This document shows, piece after piece, positions 6,691-15,462 of a stretch of 39,142 nt of DNA. The translations under genes and the position numbers were made by a program. The stretch is taken from assembly GCA_900767495.1 (NCBI GenBank), contig CAAFZH010000096.1:1-39142 (forward strand). The letters are read 5' to 3'. The notes below the pieces were generated by a model. That model was not told the origin of the DNA. It saw only the letters and a program-made list of their open reading frames with translations, and made no database searches. This DNA comes from Clostridia bacterium (GTDB lineage Bacteria; Bacillota; Clostridia; Christensenellales; Borkfalkiaceae). Within the stretch, counting starts at the first letter, position 1. Each line of letters starts with the position of its first letter.

Positions 6691-9615
6691 ATGGAAGAGA
6701 AGAAAGAAGATATACTTAAAAACTTGAAAAGAGTTAAGGCGATAAGCGACGGAATGTCGGAATTTATTTCCAAAGTAAACGAGTTGAAATCGGGAATGAG
6801 TGAAATAAATAAGCGCGTGAACGCAAAAGAACGCAAAATAAAAGCCGATGCGGAAGAACGTGCAAAGCGTGAAAAACTCGAGGCCGAAAGGCTTGCCGCC
6901 GAGGCGTCGGTTGCCGAAGAAGTCCGCAAAGCCGCAGAAGAAAGCAAAGCGGCCGAAAAAGAGGAACAGTCGGTCGCCGAGGACGTTTCTTCCGTAGAAA
7001 GTCCTGCCGCTGCCGTAACGCCCGTCGAAACCGAGGTTGAACCCGTAAAGGCAGAAAAACCCAAAAGAACGACTAAAAAGACTTTAGAAAAGGAAGAAAC
7101 TCCCGCCGAAACGGTCGCAGAAAAGCCTGTAGAGGAAAAAACGGCGGAAGTTAAACCGGACGTTGAAGTTAAAGCGGATAGAAAAGCCGAACCCGCAGCG
7201 GAAAAAGCAACGGAAAAAACAACGGAAAAACCCGTTGAAAAAGCGGCGGAAAAGGTTGAAGAAAAACCCGTCGAAAAACCCGTCGAAAAACCGGTAATGG
7301 ACGAAAAGGCTATGCGCGAGGCTCGCCGTAAAGCCGTCGAGGACGCACAGGCGAGAGCGCTTGCCGAGGCGAGAGCGAAAATTCTCGAACAGAAGCGTAA
7401 AGAGGCAATCGCGAGGGGTGAAGATCCTAATCTCGTTAAACTTTCCAGTCAACAACCGCGAGTATATACGCCCAACAACGAAAGAACTAAAGTTTATAAC
7501 CGCGACGGAAGACCCGTTCGCAGGGAATACGTTCCGTCCCCCGACGGGAGGCGTCCCGCAGGTCCGAGACCCGCAGGTGTCGGCGGCGCGGCTCGTCCGC
7601 AAAGACCGTTCGGCGCGGGCGGTTTGGGTAAGAAACCCGTTGAAGTAACTTTCGTACCGAAAGATACGGGTAAGTCGTTCGGCAACAAGAAAAAATCGGG
7701 CGAAAGAAGTTACGACGATAAAAAGGCGATTAACAAAAAATCGCTTATCAAAACGCAGGTTTCGGTTGAGGATTTTGACGAAAACAAGAGCGGCTACAGG
7801 AAGTTAAGAACCAAAAAGGATAAAAAACAAGATTCTTCCGCTCAGACCGTAAAAATCGAAAAAGCCGTTATCAATAAAGAGATTATTCCCATTAAGGAAC
7901 TTTCCGAAAAACTCGGCATTTCCGCAATAGAAATAACCAAGAAACTATTTAAAGAAGGTATAATGAAAACTATAAACGACTCCGTGGACTACGATACCGC
8001 GGGCGTTATAGCGGCGGATCTCGGCATAGAACTCGAACTTAAACTCGATAAAACCGCAGAGGACGTACTCAAAGAAACCTTCGGCGAAAAGGATTCTGCA
8101 GATAAACTCGTTAAAAGACCTCCCGTCGTTACCGTTATGGGACACGTCGACCACGGTAAAACTTCGCTCCTCGATAAAATTCGCAGCGCGAACGTTACCG
8201 CAACCGAAGCGGGCGGCATAACTCAACACATCGGCGCGTATACGGTTACCGTAAACGGCGAAAAGATAACCTTCCTCGATACCCCCGGACACGCGGCTTT
8301 CACCGCCATGAGGGCGAGGGGCGCGCAAATAACCGATATTGCGGTAATAGTTGTCGCCGCCGACGACGGAATAATGCCTCAGACTATCGAGGCGATACAC
8401 CACGCGCAAGCGGCGGGCGTTTCGATAATAGTCGCGGCAAACAAAATTGATAAGCCGCAGGCAAATATCGAAAGAGTTAAACAACAACTTGCCGATCAGT
8501 CCGTACTCGTTGAAGAATGGGGCGGCGACGTTGCGCTCGTTCCCGTTTCGGCTAAAACAGGCGAGGGTATAGATAACCTTTTGGAAACCATTATTCTTAC
8601 CGCCGACGTTCTCGAACTTAAAGCAAACCCCGACAGAATGGCTAAGGGTGCGATTATCGAGGCTAAACTCGATAAGGGTAAAGGTCCTATGGCTACCGTG
8701 CTTATTCAAAACGGTACTTTGCATACGGGCGATAACCTCGTGGCAGGTACTATAACGGGCAGAGTAAGGGCAATGCTCGACGACAAAGGCAGGAACGTTA
8801 AAGAGGCGGGACCGTCTATGGCGGTTTCGATACTCGGACTTGAAGAAGTTCCCAATGCGGGCGATTTATTGTTTGCCGTGGAACAGGATAAACTTTCCAA
8901 ACTCGTTGCCGAAGAGCGCAGAAACAAGGAACGCGAGGATATGATTAAGCAATCGCAAAAAGTTACCCTCGACGATTTGTTCTCCAAGATTTCCGACGGC
9001 AATCTGAAAGCGCTCAATATTCTTATTAAAGCCGACGTTCAGGGCTCGGTAGAGGCGGTAAGACAATCGCTTGAAGAATTGAGTAACGAAGAGGTCAAAG
9101 TCAACGTACTCCACGCGGGCGTAGGTGCGATTAACGAATCCGACGTAATGCTTGCCGATTCTTCCAACGCGATAATAATCGGCTTTAACGTAAGACCCGA
9201 CAGCAACGCTAAAACTCTTGCCGAACGCACGAAAGTCGATATCAGACTTTACAGGATAATTTACGAGGCTATAGACGACGTTCAGAACGCTATGAAAGGG
9301 CTTATCGCACCCAAGACTCAAGAAATCTATATGGGTAAAGCGGAAGTCAGACAAACGTTCAAGATTACGGGCGTCGGTATGGTTGCGGGATGCTACGTCG
9401 TTGACGGCAAGATTACCCGTAACGGAAAACTCCGTATTTATCGCGACGACGTAATGATTTGCGAAGGCAACGTTAAACAACTTAAACGCTTTAAAGACGA
9501 CGTTAAAGAAGTATCGCAAGGTTTTGAATGCGGTATTTCGATAGACAATTTCAACGATATAAAAGTCGGCGACTTTATCGAATGTTATCTTATAGAAGTT
9601 AAACCCGTGGTATAA
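6691..9615 (+). CDS. infB: translation initiation factor IF-2
   Basis: 974 residues. The first 400 or so are a charged, low-complexity extension with runs of EKPVEKP/EKATEKT and a Gly/Arg/Pro-rich stretch, as in other long bacterial IF-2. The GTPase follows: G1 [10 protein letters not shown] near residue 485, G3 DTPGHAAF, G4 NKID and G5 SAKTGEG. Domains II, III and the C-terminal C1-C2 that binds fMet-tRNA are complete to the end ([14 protein letters not shown]). It brings initiator tRNA to the 30S and promotes subunit joining. GGGAGGC precedes the ATG. A strong hairpin follows the stop before rbfA. Confidence 0.98.
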   Translation: MEEKKEDILKNLKRVKAISDGMSEFISKVNELKSGMSEINKRVNAKERKIKADAEERAKREKLEAERLAAEASVAEEVRKAAEESKAAEKEEQSVAEDVSSVESPAAAVTPVETEVEPVKAEKPKRTTKKTLEKEETPAETVAEKPVEEKTAEVKPDVEVKADRKAEPAAEKATEKTTEKPVEKAAEKVEEKPVEKPVEKPVMDEKAMREARRKAVEDAQARALAEARAKILEQKRKEAIARGEDPNLVKLSSQQPRVYTPNNERTKVYNRDGRPVRREYVPSPDGRRPAGPRPAGVGGAARPQRPFGAGGLGKKPVEVTFVPKDTGKSFGNKKKSGERSYDDKKAINKKSLIKTQVSVEDFDENKSGYRKLRTKKDKKQDSSAQTVKIEKAVINKEIIPIKELSEKLGISAIEITKKLFKEGIMKTINDSVDYDTAGVIAADLGIELELKLDKTAEDVLKETFGEKDSADKLVKRPPVVTVMGHVDHGKTSLLDKIRSANVTATEAGGITQHIGAYTVTVNGEKITFLDTPGHAAFTAMRARGAQITDIAVIVVAADDGIMPQTIEAIHHAQAAGVSIIVAANKIDKPQANIERVKQQLADQSVLVEEWGGDVALVPVSAKTGEGIDNLLETIILTADVLELKANPDRMAKGAIIEAKLDKGKGPMATVLIQNGTLHTGDNLVAGTITGRVRAMLDDKGRNVKEAGPSMAVSILGLEEVPNAGDLLFAVEQDKLSKLVAEERRNKEREDMIKQSQKVTLDDLFSKISDGNLKALNILIKADVQGSVEAVRQSLEELSNEEVKVNVLHAGVGAINESDVMLADSSNAIIIGFNVRPDSNAKTLAERTKVDIRLYRIIYEAIDDVQNAMKGLIAPKTQEIYMGKAEVRQTFKITGVGMVAGCYVVDGKITRNGKLRIYRDDVMICEGNVKQLKRFKDDVKEVSQGFECGISIDNFNDIKVGDFIECYLIEVKPVV

Positions 9616-9625
9616 AAACCCGTTT

Positions 9626-9656
9626 GCCGACGCCGAATTTTACGGCGTCGGCATTT
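9626..9656 (+). terminator. hairpin between infB and rbfA
   Basis: A perfect 10-bp G+C-rich stem, GCCGACGCCG (9626-9635) and CGGCGTCGGC (9643-9652), with a seven-base loop, followed by ATTTAAAAAATA rather than a clean U-run. It may be a partial terminator or an mRNA-processing/stability hairpin inside the operon. Confidence 0.5.
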
Positions 9657-9685
9657 AAAAAATAAAATAAAAGGAACGCGCAATA

Positions 9686-10060
9686 ATGAATATTAAAAGA
9701 GAAAAAAGATTAAACAGCGAATTTCAGCGCGAAATATACGATATACTCAAGTATAAGGTTAAAAATCCGGATCTTACCGAAATGTTCAGCATTTCGGAAG
9801 TTGACGTAACCAACGATCTGAAGTATGCAAAAGTTTACGTTTCGGTTTTTTCGACCGACGAAAACAAGAAAAAAGCGACTTTTGACGCGATTGTGTCGTC
9901 GGCGAAATTCGTCCGCGGCGAACTCGGCAAGGTTATGCGTATAAGAACCGTTCCCGAACTTCGCTTTTTAAGCGACGAATCGAACGAATACGGAAATAAA
10001 ATCGAGGGCATTTTAAGCGGGATAACTTATTCCACGGAGAAAGACGAAAATGACGATTAA
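9686..10060 (+). CDS. rbfA: 30S ribosome-binding factor RbfA
   Basis: 124 residues, usual RbfA length, a KH-fold cold-shock factor needed for late maturation of 16S rRNA in the 30S subunit. The N-terminal RLNSEFQREIYDILKYKVKNPDL and the SEVDVTNDLKYAKVYVSVF segment match the family, and the C-terminal RTVPELRFLSDES corresponds to the conserved RxxPELxFxxD motif. AAGGAA precedes the ATG. It overlaps nrnA by 11 bp, keeping the infB-rbfA-nrnA-truB order of Firmicutes. Confidence 0.96.
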   Translation: MNIKREKRLNSEFQREIYDILKYKVKNPDLTEMFSISEVDVTNDLKYAKVYVSVFSTDENKKKATFDAIVSSAKFVRGELGKVMRIRTVPELRFLSDESNEYGNKIEGILSGITYSTEKDENDD

Positions 10061-11006
10061 CGAAATAACCGCCAAGTTGTTTTCTTACGACTCGTATTTA
10101 ATATTTTGCCATGCCCGACCCGACGGCGACACTCTCGGCTCGGCTTTTGCGCTTAAAATCGCGCTTGAAAATAAAGGTAAGCGTGCGGATATAGTATGCG
10201 AAAGTGCAGTACCCGCTAAATTCGACTTTATGCCGTTAAGCGGCAGCGTACTTTTGCCGAGCGCGGTAAGCGGCAGTTATGCCGCTCACGTGGCGGTGGA
10301 TTGCGCGTCCGAAAATATGATAGGCGAGGCTTTTTCGTTATTTTCCCGCTCAAAAAACACCTTTAATATAGACCATCACTTATCAAATTCGCGTTACGCC
10401 GCATATAATTTCGTCGGTGATAACGCCGCTTGTTGCGAGATTATTTACGGTATAATAACGCTTGCCGGCGTTAAAATCGACGATGGGGCGGCAAATTCGC
10501 TTTTACTCGGAATAAGTACCGATACGGGCAACTTTATGCACTCAAACGTAACGGCGAACACTCTTTCGGTCGCGGCAAAACTCGTTGAACTCGGCGGCGA
10601 TTTACATAATATAGCGTACAACGCGTATAAAAATCAACCTCTGTGCAGGGCGAAACTGTATGCGAAAGTTATGGACGGAATGAGATTGTTTGCGGACGGA
10701 AAAATCGCGGTTATAAGCGTTTTTTCACGGCAAATTGAAGAGTTCGGCGCGTCGAAGGACATGACCGAGGGGTTTATCGATTTCCCTTTGTCCGTCAGCG
10801 GAGTCGAAGTTGCGGTTTCTATAATGGAAAACAAGGAAAACTGCTACAAGGTAAGCCTGAGAAGTAAAGGCAAGGTAAACGTAAACGAGGTGGCTGCCGC
10901 TTTCGGCGGTGGCGGACACGTGCTTGCGAGCGGGTGTATGATTTCCGGTTTTTACGAGGACGTAAAAGATAAATTGATACGAGAAATAAGTTTTCAACTT
11001 GATTAA
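10050..11006 (+). CDS. nrnA: DHH-family oligoribonuclease/pAp phosphatase NrnA
   Basis: 318 residues, DHH/DHHA1 phosphoesterase. HARPDGDTLGSA (residues 21-32), the DHH signature NIDHHLSN with D108-H109-H110, and the C-terminal DHHA1 motif GGGGHVLASGC are all present. The family degrades 2-5 nt RNAs and dephosphorylates pAp. In Firmicutes nrnA often sits between rbfA and truB exactly as here. The ATG is inside the end of rbfA, and the stop is followed directly by the truB ATG with no gap, so translation is probably coupled. Confidence 0.94.
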   Translation: MTINEITAKLFSYDSYLIFCHARPDGDTLGSAFALKIALENKGKRADIVCESAVPAKFDFMPLSGSVLLPSAVSGSYAAHVAVDCASENMIGEAFSLFSRSKNTFNIDHHLSNSRYAAYNFVGDNAACCEIIYGIITLAGVKIDDGAANSLLLGISTDTGNFMHSNVTANTLSVAAKLVELGGDLHNIAYNAYKNQPLCRAKLYAKVMDGMRLFADGKIAVISVFSRQIEEFGASKDMTEGFIDFPLSVSGVEVAVSIMENKENCYKVSLRSKGKVNVNEVAAAFGGGGHVLASGCMISGFYEDVKDKLIREISFQLD

Positions 11007-11873
11007 ATGAACGGATTTTTAAATTTATATAAGCCTTCGGGGGTAAGTTCCGCTTACGTTTTAAACGCCGTCAAGCGTTCGATTCGCGGCGAAACCGTCG
11101 GACATATGGGTACGCTCGATCCTTTGGCGAGCGGCGTGTTGCCTGTTGCGATAGGTAAATCTACTCGGCTTTTCGATTATTTGTTAGATAAAAAGAAAGA
11201 ATACGTTGCGACGGTCGCATTCGGTTATATGACCGACACGCTTGATTTAGAGGGTAAAACCGTATTGACGAGCGAAGTTATCCCGACCGAAGAGCAGGTA
11301 AAGAACGCTTGCGAAAAACTCGTTGGCGAAATCATGCAGGTGCCGCCGATTTTTTCGGCTAAATGCGTAAACGGAAAGCGCAGTTACGAGTTGGCCCGTA
11401 AGGGCGTGGCGGTGGAATTGCCGCCGAAAAAAGTCGTAATTTCCGATATAGAGGTCATCGGAAAAACAGCCGAAAACGAGTATAAAATTAAAATTGTTTG
11501 CGGCGGTGGCACTTATATACGCTCGGTTGCCCGCGATTTGGGTTACGAGTGCGGCTCGTGCTCTACCATGACTTCGCTCGTGCGGACGGCTTCGGGCGTG
11601 TTTAAAATAGAAAACTCGATTAAAGCCGAGGATTTTATCAATGCGGAAAAAAAGCAGTCGCTTTTAATTCCTGCGGACAACGCGGTTGATTTTCCCGTAA
11701 TAGTTTTAAACGAGGAACAAACCAAAAGGCTTTTTAACGGACTTTACGACGAGTACGATTATTCGGACGGCGTATACAGGGTGTATTCGCCGAAAGGATT
11801 TTACGGCGTCGGTGAAGTGAAAAACGGAAAGATAAAGGTAAAGGCTTACGTCGGCTATTATGAAAATTTATGA
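11007..11873 (+). CDS. truB: tRNA pseudouridine-55 synthase
   Basis: 288 residues. TruB isomerises U55 in the T-loop of nearly all tRNAs. The active-site motif GHMGTLDPLASGVLPVAIG carries the catalytic Asp at residue 38; the KEYVATVAFGYMTDTLD, PPIFSAKCVNGKRSYELARKG and GTYIRSVARDLGYECG motifs follow in order. The C-terminal region is the small PUA-like extension of Firmicute TruB. It starts immediately after the nrnA stop and overlaps ribF by 14 bp. Confidence 0.97.
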   Translation: MNGFLNLYKPSGVSSAYVLNAVKRSIRGETVGHMGTLDPLASGVLPVAIGKSTRLFDYLLDKKKEYVATVAFGYMTDTLDLEGKTVLTSEVIPTEEQVKNACEKLVGEIMQVPPIFSAKCVNGKRSYELARKGVAVELPPKKVVISDIEVIGKTAENEYKIKIVCGGGTYIRSVARDLGYECGSCSTMTSLVRTASGVFKIENSIKAEDFINAEKKQSLLIPADNAVDFPVIVLNEEQTKRLFNGLYDEYDYSDGVYRVYSPKGFYGVGEVKNGKIKVKAYVGYYENL

Positions 11874-12753
11874 TTTTTATAAAAAACACGATGAAGACGT
11901 CGTCGTTATAGCGGGCTTTTTCGATTGTATACACGCAGGGCATCTCGAACTTATCGAGAGGGGAAAAACGCTTGCAAAAAAGTTAAACGCGACTGCCGCG
12001 TTGTTCACTTTTTCCAACGACCCCGCCGCGGTTTTTAATCGCGCAAACGGGCTTGTTTTAACGTTTGAAGAACGACTTATCAAACTTGAAAAACATTGCA
12101 TAAACACTGTAATTACCTGCGATTTTACAAAAGATTTTGCTTTGACTTCTCGTGATGATTTTTTAAAAACGCTTACTTGTAATTTTAGAGTAAAAGGCTT
12201 TGTTTGCGGCTACGATTATACTTTCGGGTATAAGGCAAGCGGTAATAGGGATTATTTAAAAACCTACTGCGAAGAAAACGGAATAGCGTTTGAGGCGGTT
12301 GACGAAATAGTTTTGCAGGGTAAGAGAATTTCCACTACGCTTGTAAAGGAATATTTATCCGCAGGCGATATAAAATCGGTTAATAAATTACTCGCAGACC
12401 CGTATTTTATAAAAGGAATCGTCGTCGAAGGGCGCAAAGACGGCAGAAAATTAGGTTTTCCCACCGCTAATTTATTGCTGCGCAGCGACAAATACAGGAT
12501 AAAGCGCGGGGTATATAAAACACGCGTTATAGTTGACGGAAAGGAATTTAAGGCGATTACCAATTACGGTACGCAACCGACTTTCAACGCCGATTCGCTC
12601 GTGGTGGAGTCGCATTTAAAAGGTTTTTCCTCCGATTTGTACGGTAAAGAAATAATCGTTATTTTTGACGATTATATAAGGGATATTGTCAAGTTTTACG
12701 ATATCGCCGATTTAAAAAAACAACTTGAAAAAGATATGGAGGTACTTAAGTGA
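11860..12753 (+). CDS. ribF: bifunctional riboflavin kinase/FAD synthetase
   Basis: 297 residues. The N-terminal FMN adenylyltransferase domain has the nucleotidyltransferase HxGH motif (HAGH, residues 25-28) after AGFFDC, where most enzymes read GxFDGxH. ISTTLVKEYLSAGD is the usual RISSTxIR-type motif. The C-terminal riboflavin kinase domain begins around VVEGRKDGRKLGFPTANL and has GVYKTRVIVDG and NYGTQPTF. It makes FMN and FAD from riboflavin. No FMN riboswitch is present; the gene is translated within the truB operon. Its stop overlaps the GTG start of the next gene. Confidence 0.94.
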   Translation: MKIYDFYKKHDEDVVVIAGFFDCIHAGHLELIERGKTLAKKLNATAALFTFSNDPAAVFNRANGLVLTFEERLIKLEKHCINTVITCDFTKDFALTSRDDFLKTLTCNFRVKGFVCGYDYTFGYKASGNRDYLKTYCEENGIAFEAVDEIVLQGKRISTTLVKEYLSAGDIKSVNKLLADPYFIKGIVVEGRKDGRKLGFPTANLLLRSDKYRIKRGVYKTRVIVDGKEFKAITNYGTQPTFNADSLVVESHLKGFSSDLYGKEIIVIFDDYIRDIVKFYDIADLKKQLEKDMEVLK

Positions 12754-13595
12754 TTAAATTCGGACCGAGCGGCAACGACGAAGAGTTTATAGCCGAAAAA
12801 CATAAGTCTACCGTTGAGGCTGCTCAGTGGTGTAAAAACCTGGGTCTTGACTGGTATGAGTATTCCTTCGGGCGGGGAATAACGCTCGGCGAGGAAAAAG
12901 CCCTCGAGATAGGCGAAGCGTTTAAACAAGCGGAAGTCGGGTTGAGCGTTCACGCGCCGTACTTTATTAACTTTGCCAACGAAGACGAACTAAAAGCCGA
13001 AAATTCTTACGGTTACGTTATTTCGAGCGCAAAAATGATGAGGTTGATGCAGGGCAACAGAGTTATATTTCACCCTGCGGCGCAAGGCAAGGCAACCAGA
13101 GAAAGAGCCGTTTCGGTTACGGAGGACAGGTTGAAAAGGCTTTGCGATTTAATCTACGCAAACTCGCTCGACGATACGTTGTTTTGCCCCGAAACGATGG
13201 GAAAACTCGGACAAATAGGTACTATCGAAGAAATAACCCGATTTTGCAGGATAGATAAAGTTTTCGTGCCGACGATTGATTTCGGACACGTAAACGCCCG
13301 TGAGCAAGGCAGTCTTAAAACCGTCGGGGATTATAAAAGCCGTCTCGAATATATGATAGGCGAACTCGGCGAAGATAAAATGAAACATTTTCACGCTCAT
13401 TTTTCCAAGATACAATATTCCGCGAAAGGCGAGATACGGCATCTTACGTTTACCGATACCGAGTACGGTCCGGAATTCGAGCCGCTTGCCGTCGCCCTTA
13501 AAGAGTTAAAACTCGAACCCGTGGTGGTCTGCGAATCTGCGGGAACGCAGGCGCGCGACGCGCTTACAATGAAAAAATTATATAATTCCATTTAA
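12750..13595 (+). CDS. endonuclease IV-like TIM-barrel protein
   Basis: 281 residues of the AP endonuclease family 2 / xylose-isomerase-like TIM barrel, close in length to Nfo (about 285). Metal-site positions of E. coli endonuclease IV can be matched: H68 (SVHAPYF), H108 (IFHPAA), E148 (CPETMGK), D177 and H180 (TIDFGHV), one of H215/H217 (HFHAHF), H231 (IRHLTF) and E262 (VVCESAG). The Asp two residues before H231 is replaced by Ile. It could be a divergent AP endonuclease or a sugar-type isomerase. Start is GTG 12750 with GGAGG eight bases upstream, giving a GTGA overlap with the ribF stop. Confidence 0.75.
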   Translation: MIKFGPSGNDEEFIAEKHKSTVEAAQWCKNLGLDWYEYSFGRGITLGEEKALEIGEAFKQAEVGLSVHAPYFINFANEDELKAENSYGYVISSAKMMRLMQGNRVIFHPAAQGKATRERAVSVTEDRLKRLCDLIYANSLDDTLFCPETMGKLGQIGTIEEITRFCRIDKVFVPTIDFGHVNAREQGSLKTVGDYKSRLEYMIGELGEDKMKHFHAHFSKIQYSAKGEIRHLTFTDTEYGPEFEPLAVALKELKLEPVVVCESAGTQARDALTMKKLYNSI

Positions 13596-13601
13596 TTTTT
13601 C

Positions 13602-13635
13602 ACCGTTTTTTTTCGTATTGCCGAAGAAAAACGGT
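13602..13635 (+). terminator. AT-rich hairpin after the TIM-barrel gene
   Basis: A 14-bp stem (13602-13615 with 13622-13635) with a six-base loop; the T-run lies in the left arm rather than after the stem. It ends the truB-ribF operon region and touches the -35 of the next promoter. A weak or bidirectional terminator, or an operator, is possible. Confidence 0.35.
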
Positions 13636-13663
13636 TGACTATTTTAAAAATAAATACTAAAAT
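13635..13663 (+). promoter_or_regulatory. SigA-type promoter of the ABC exporter genes
   Basis: TTGACT (13635-13640), 17-bp spacer, TAAAAT (13658-13663), 29 bp before the ATG at 13693, which has AGGAGA upstream. Confidence 0.7.
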
Positions 13664-13692
13664 AACTTAACTAATGATTATAGGAGATTGAA

Positions 13693-15462
13693 ATGATAAA
13701 AAAGTTGGCTAAATGTTTGCGCGAGTACAAGCGCGACACCGTGCTGACGGTTTTATGTATGGTCGTGGAAGCGGGAATGGAGGTGCTTATACCATTGCTT
13801 ATTTCCTTCTTCGGTAAGTGCGTGCAACCGTCAAGCGGCGAGCCCGACGTAAACGGTATGATTCTATACGGCTGTTTAATGGTCGGAGCGGCAATAATTT
13901 CGTTGATTGCGGGTATGCTCGGCGGTAAGTTTTGTGCGAGCGCGTCGGCGGGTTTTGCCAAAAATTTAAGAAGGGATATGTTTGAAAACGTGCAGAAGTT
14001 TTCTTTTTCAAACATAGATAAGTTCAGTTCGTCGTCGCTCGTTACTCGTCTTACGACGGATATTACCAACGTGCAGTTTGCTTTTATGATGCTTATCCGC
14101 ACCGCTATAAGAAGTCCGCTTATGCTGATTTTCTCTATCGTTATGAGTTTCTTCGTAAGTTCGACTCTTCCCGTGATTTTCTTTGTAACCGTACCGTTCC
14201 TCGGTTTCGGTATAGCGGTGATTTCGTATAAGGCTATGCCTATTTTCAGGCGGCTTTTCAAGCGTTACGACGCGATGAACGAGTCCGTTCAGGAAAACAT
14301 AAAGGGCATGCGCGTGGTTAAGGCTTACGTTCGCGAAGATTACGAATCGGAGAAGTTCGCTGCCGTAAGTAACGATCTTGCCAAAGATTTTACCAAGGCC
14401 GAGCGTATTCTGGCGTTTAACTCGCCTATAATGCAAATTTGCGTGCAGGGCGCGCTTATCGCGCTCGCGTATTTCGGCTCGCGGATAGTTCTTTTCGGTA
14501 ACGGCGAACTCGACGCGTTCGGTTTGCAAAGTCTTACCACGTATTCTTTCCAGATACTTATGGCTCTCATGATGATTTCCATGGTATTCGTAATGCTCGT
14601 AATGTCGGTCGAGTCGGCGCGCCGTATTGTGGAAGTTCTCGACGAAAAAAGCGATCTTGCAAACCCCGCAAATCCCGTTACCGAAGTTAAAAACGGCGAC
14701 GTGGAATTCGATAACGTTTCCTTTAAGTATTCTCCCGAAGCCGAAAAGTTTTCGCTCGAAGGCGTAAATCTGAAAATCAAGTCGGGGCAGACCGTCGGCA
14801 TTCTCGGCGGAACGGGTTCGTCCAAAACGACGCTCGTCAACTTGATTTCGCGTCTTTACGACGTTACGGAAGGCAGCGTAAAAGTCGGCGACGTGGACGT
14901 CCGCGACTACGATATGGAAGTTTTGCGTAAAAGCGTTGCCGTGGTTTTGCAAAAAAATATGCTTTTCCAGGGCACTATAAAGGAAAACTTGCGTTGGGGC
15001 AACGAAAACGCCACCGACGAACAACTTGTGGAAGTGTGCAAACTTGCGCAAGCGGACGAATTTATAAGTCAGTTCCCCAAAGGGTACGACACGATGATAG
15101 ATCAGGGCGGCGCGAACGTTTCGGGCGGTCAAAAGCAGCGCCTTTGCATTGCGCGCGCTTTGCTTACCAATCCCAAAGTGCTTATTCTGGACGACTCGAC
15201 GAGCGCGGTGGATATGAAAACCGACGCGCTTTTAAGAGCGGCGTTTAAAAAGTTTATACCCGATACTACTAAAATAATAATCGCTCAGAGGGTTGCCTCG
15301 GTTATGGACGCCGACGAAATAATTATTATGAATAACGGCCTTGTAGACGCAGTCGGCTCTCACGAAGAATTGCTTAAAACAAGCGAAATTTACAGAGAAG
15401 TCTACGAAGAGCAAAACAAGAATACCGTGGCGGAAGGAGGCGACGAACATGAAAAAAACTAA
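13693..15462 (+). CDS. heterodimeric ABC exporter, subunit with degenerate ATP site
   Basis: 589 residues: six membrane helices in the N-terminal half, then an ABC ATPase. Walker A is GGTGSSKTTL near residue 371, the signature is VSGGQKQRL, and Walker B is LILDDSTSAVD near 500, where the catalytic Glu is replaced by Asp. That substitution is the mark of the non-hydrolysing site in heterodimeric exporters (BmrC/D, TM287/288 type). The partner gene overlaps by 14 bp. The substrate may be drugs, lipids or peptides; nothing nearby decides it. Confidence 0.9.
   Translation: MIKKLAKCLREYKRDTVLTVLCMVVEAGMEVLIPLLISFFGKCVQPSSGEPDVNGMILYGCLMVGAAIISLIAGMLGGKFCASASAGFAKNLRRDMFENVQKFSFSNIDKFSSSSLVTRLTTDITNVQFAFMMLIRTAIRSPLMLIFSIVMSFFVSSTLPVIFFVTVPFLGFGIAVISYKAMPIFRRLFKRYDAMNESVQENIKGMRVVKAYVREDYESEKFAAVSNDLAKDFTKAERILAFNSPIMQICVQGALIALAYFGSRIVLFGNGELDAFGLQSLTTYSFQILMALMMISMVFVMLVMSVESARRIVEVLDEKSDLANPANPVTEVKNGDVEFDNVSFKYSPEAEKFSLEGVNLKIKSGQTVGILGGTGSSKTTLVNLISRLYDVTEGSVKVGDVDVRDYDMEVLRKSVAVVLQKNMLFQGTIKENLRWGNENATDEQLVEVCKLAQADEFISQFPKGYDTMIDQGGANVSGGQKQRLCIARALLTNPKVLILDDSTSAVDMKTDALLRAAFKKFIPDTTKIIIAQRVASVMDADEIIIMNNGLVDAVGSHEELLKTSEIYREVYEEQNKNTVAEGGDEHEKN

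Noticed and set aside
7945..8724. 259-codon minus-strand ORF inside infB
   Set aside because: Shadow of the IF-2 GTPase domain; no ribosome-binding site and no recognisable protein pattern.
11860..12753. Riboswitch control of ribF
   Set aside because: The gene starts inside truB with no leader, and no FMN element was seen.
14008..15132. 374-codon minus-strand ORF inside the ABC exporter gene
   Set aside because: It is the antisense shadow of a clearly conserved ABC gene, His/Tyr/Arg-rich, and has no start signal or family resemblance.
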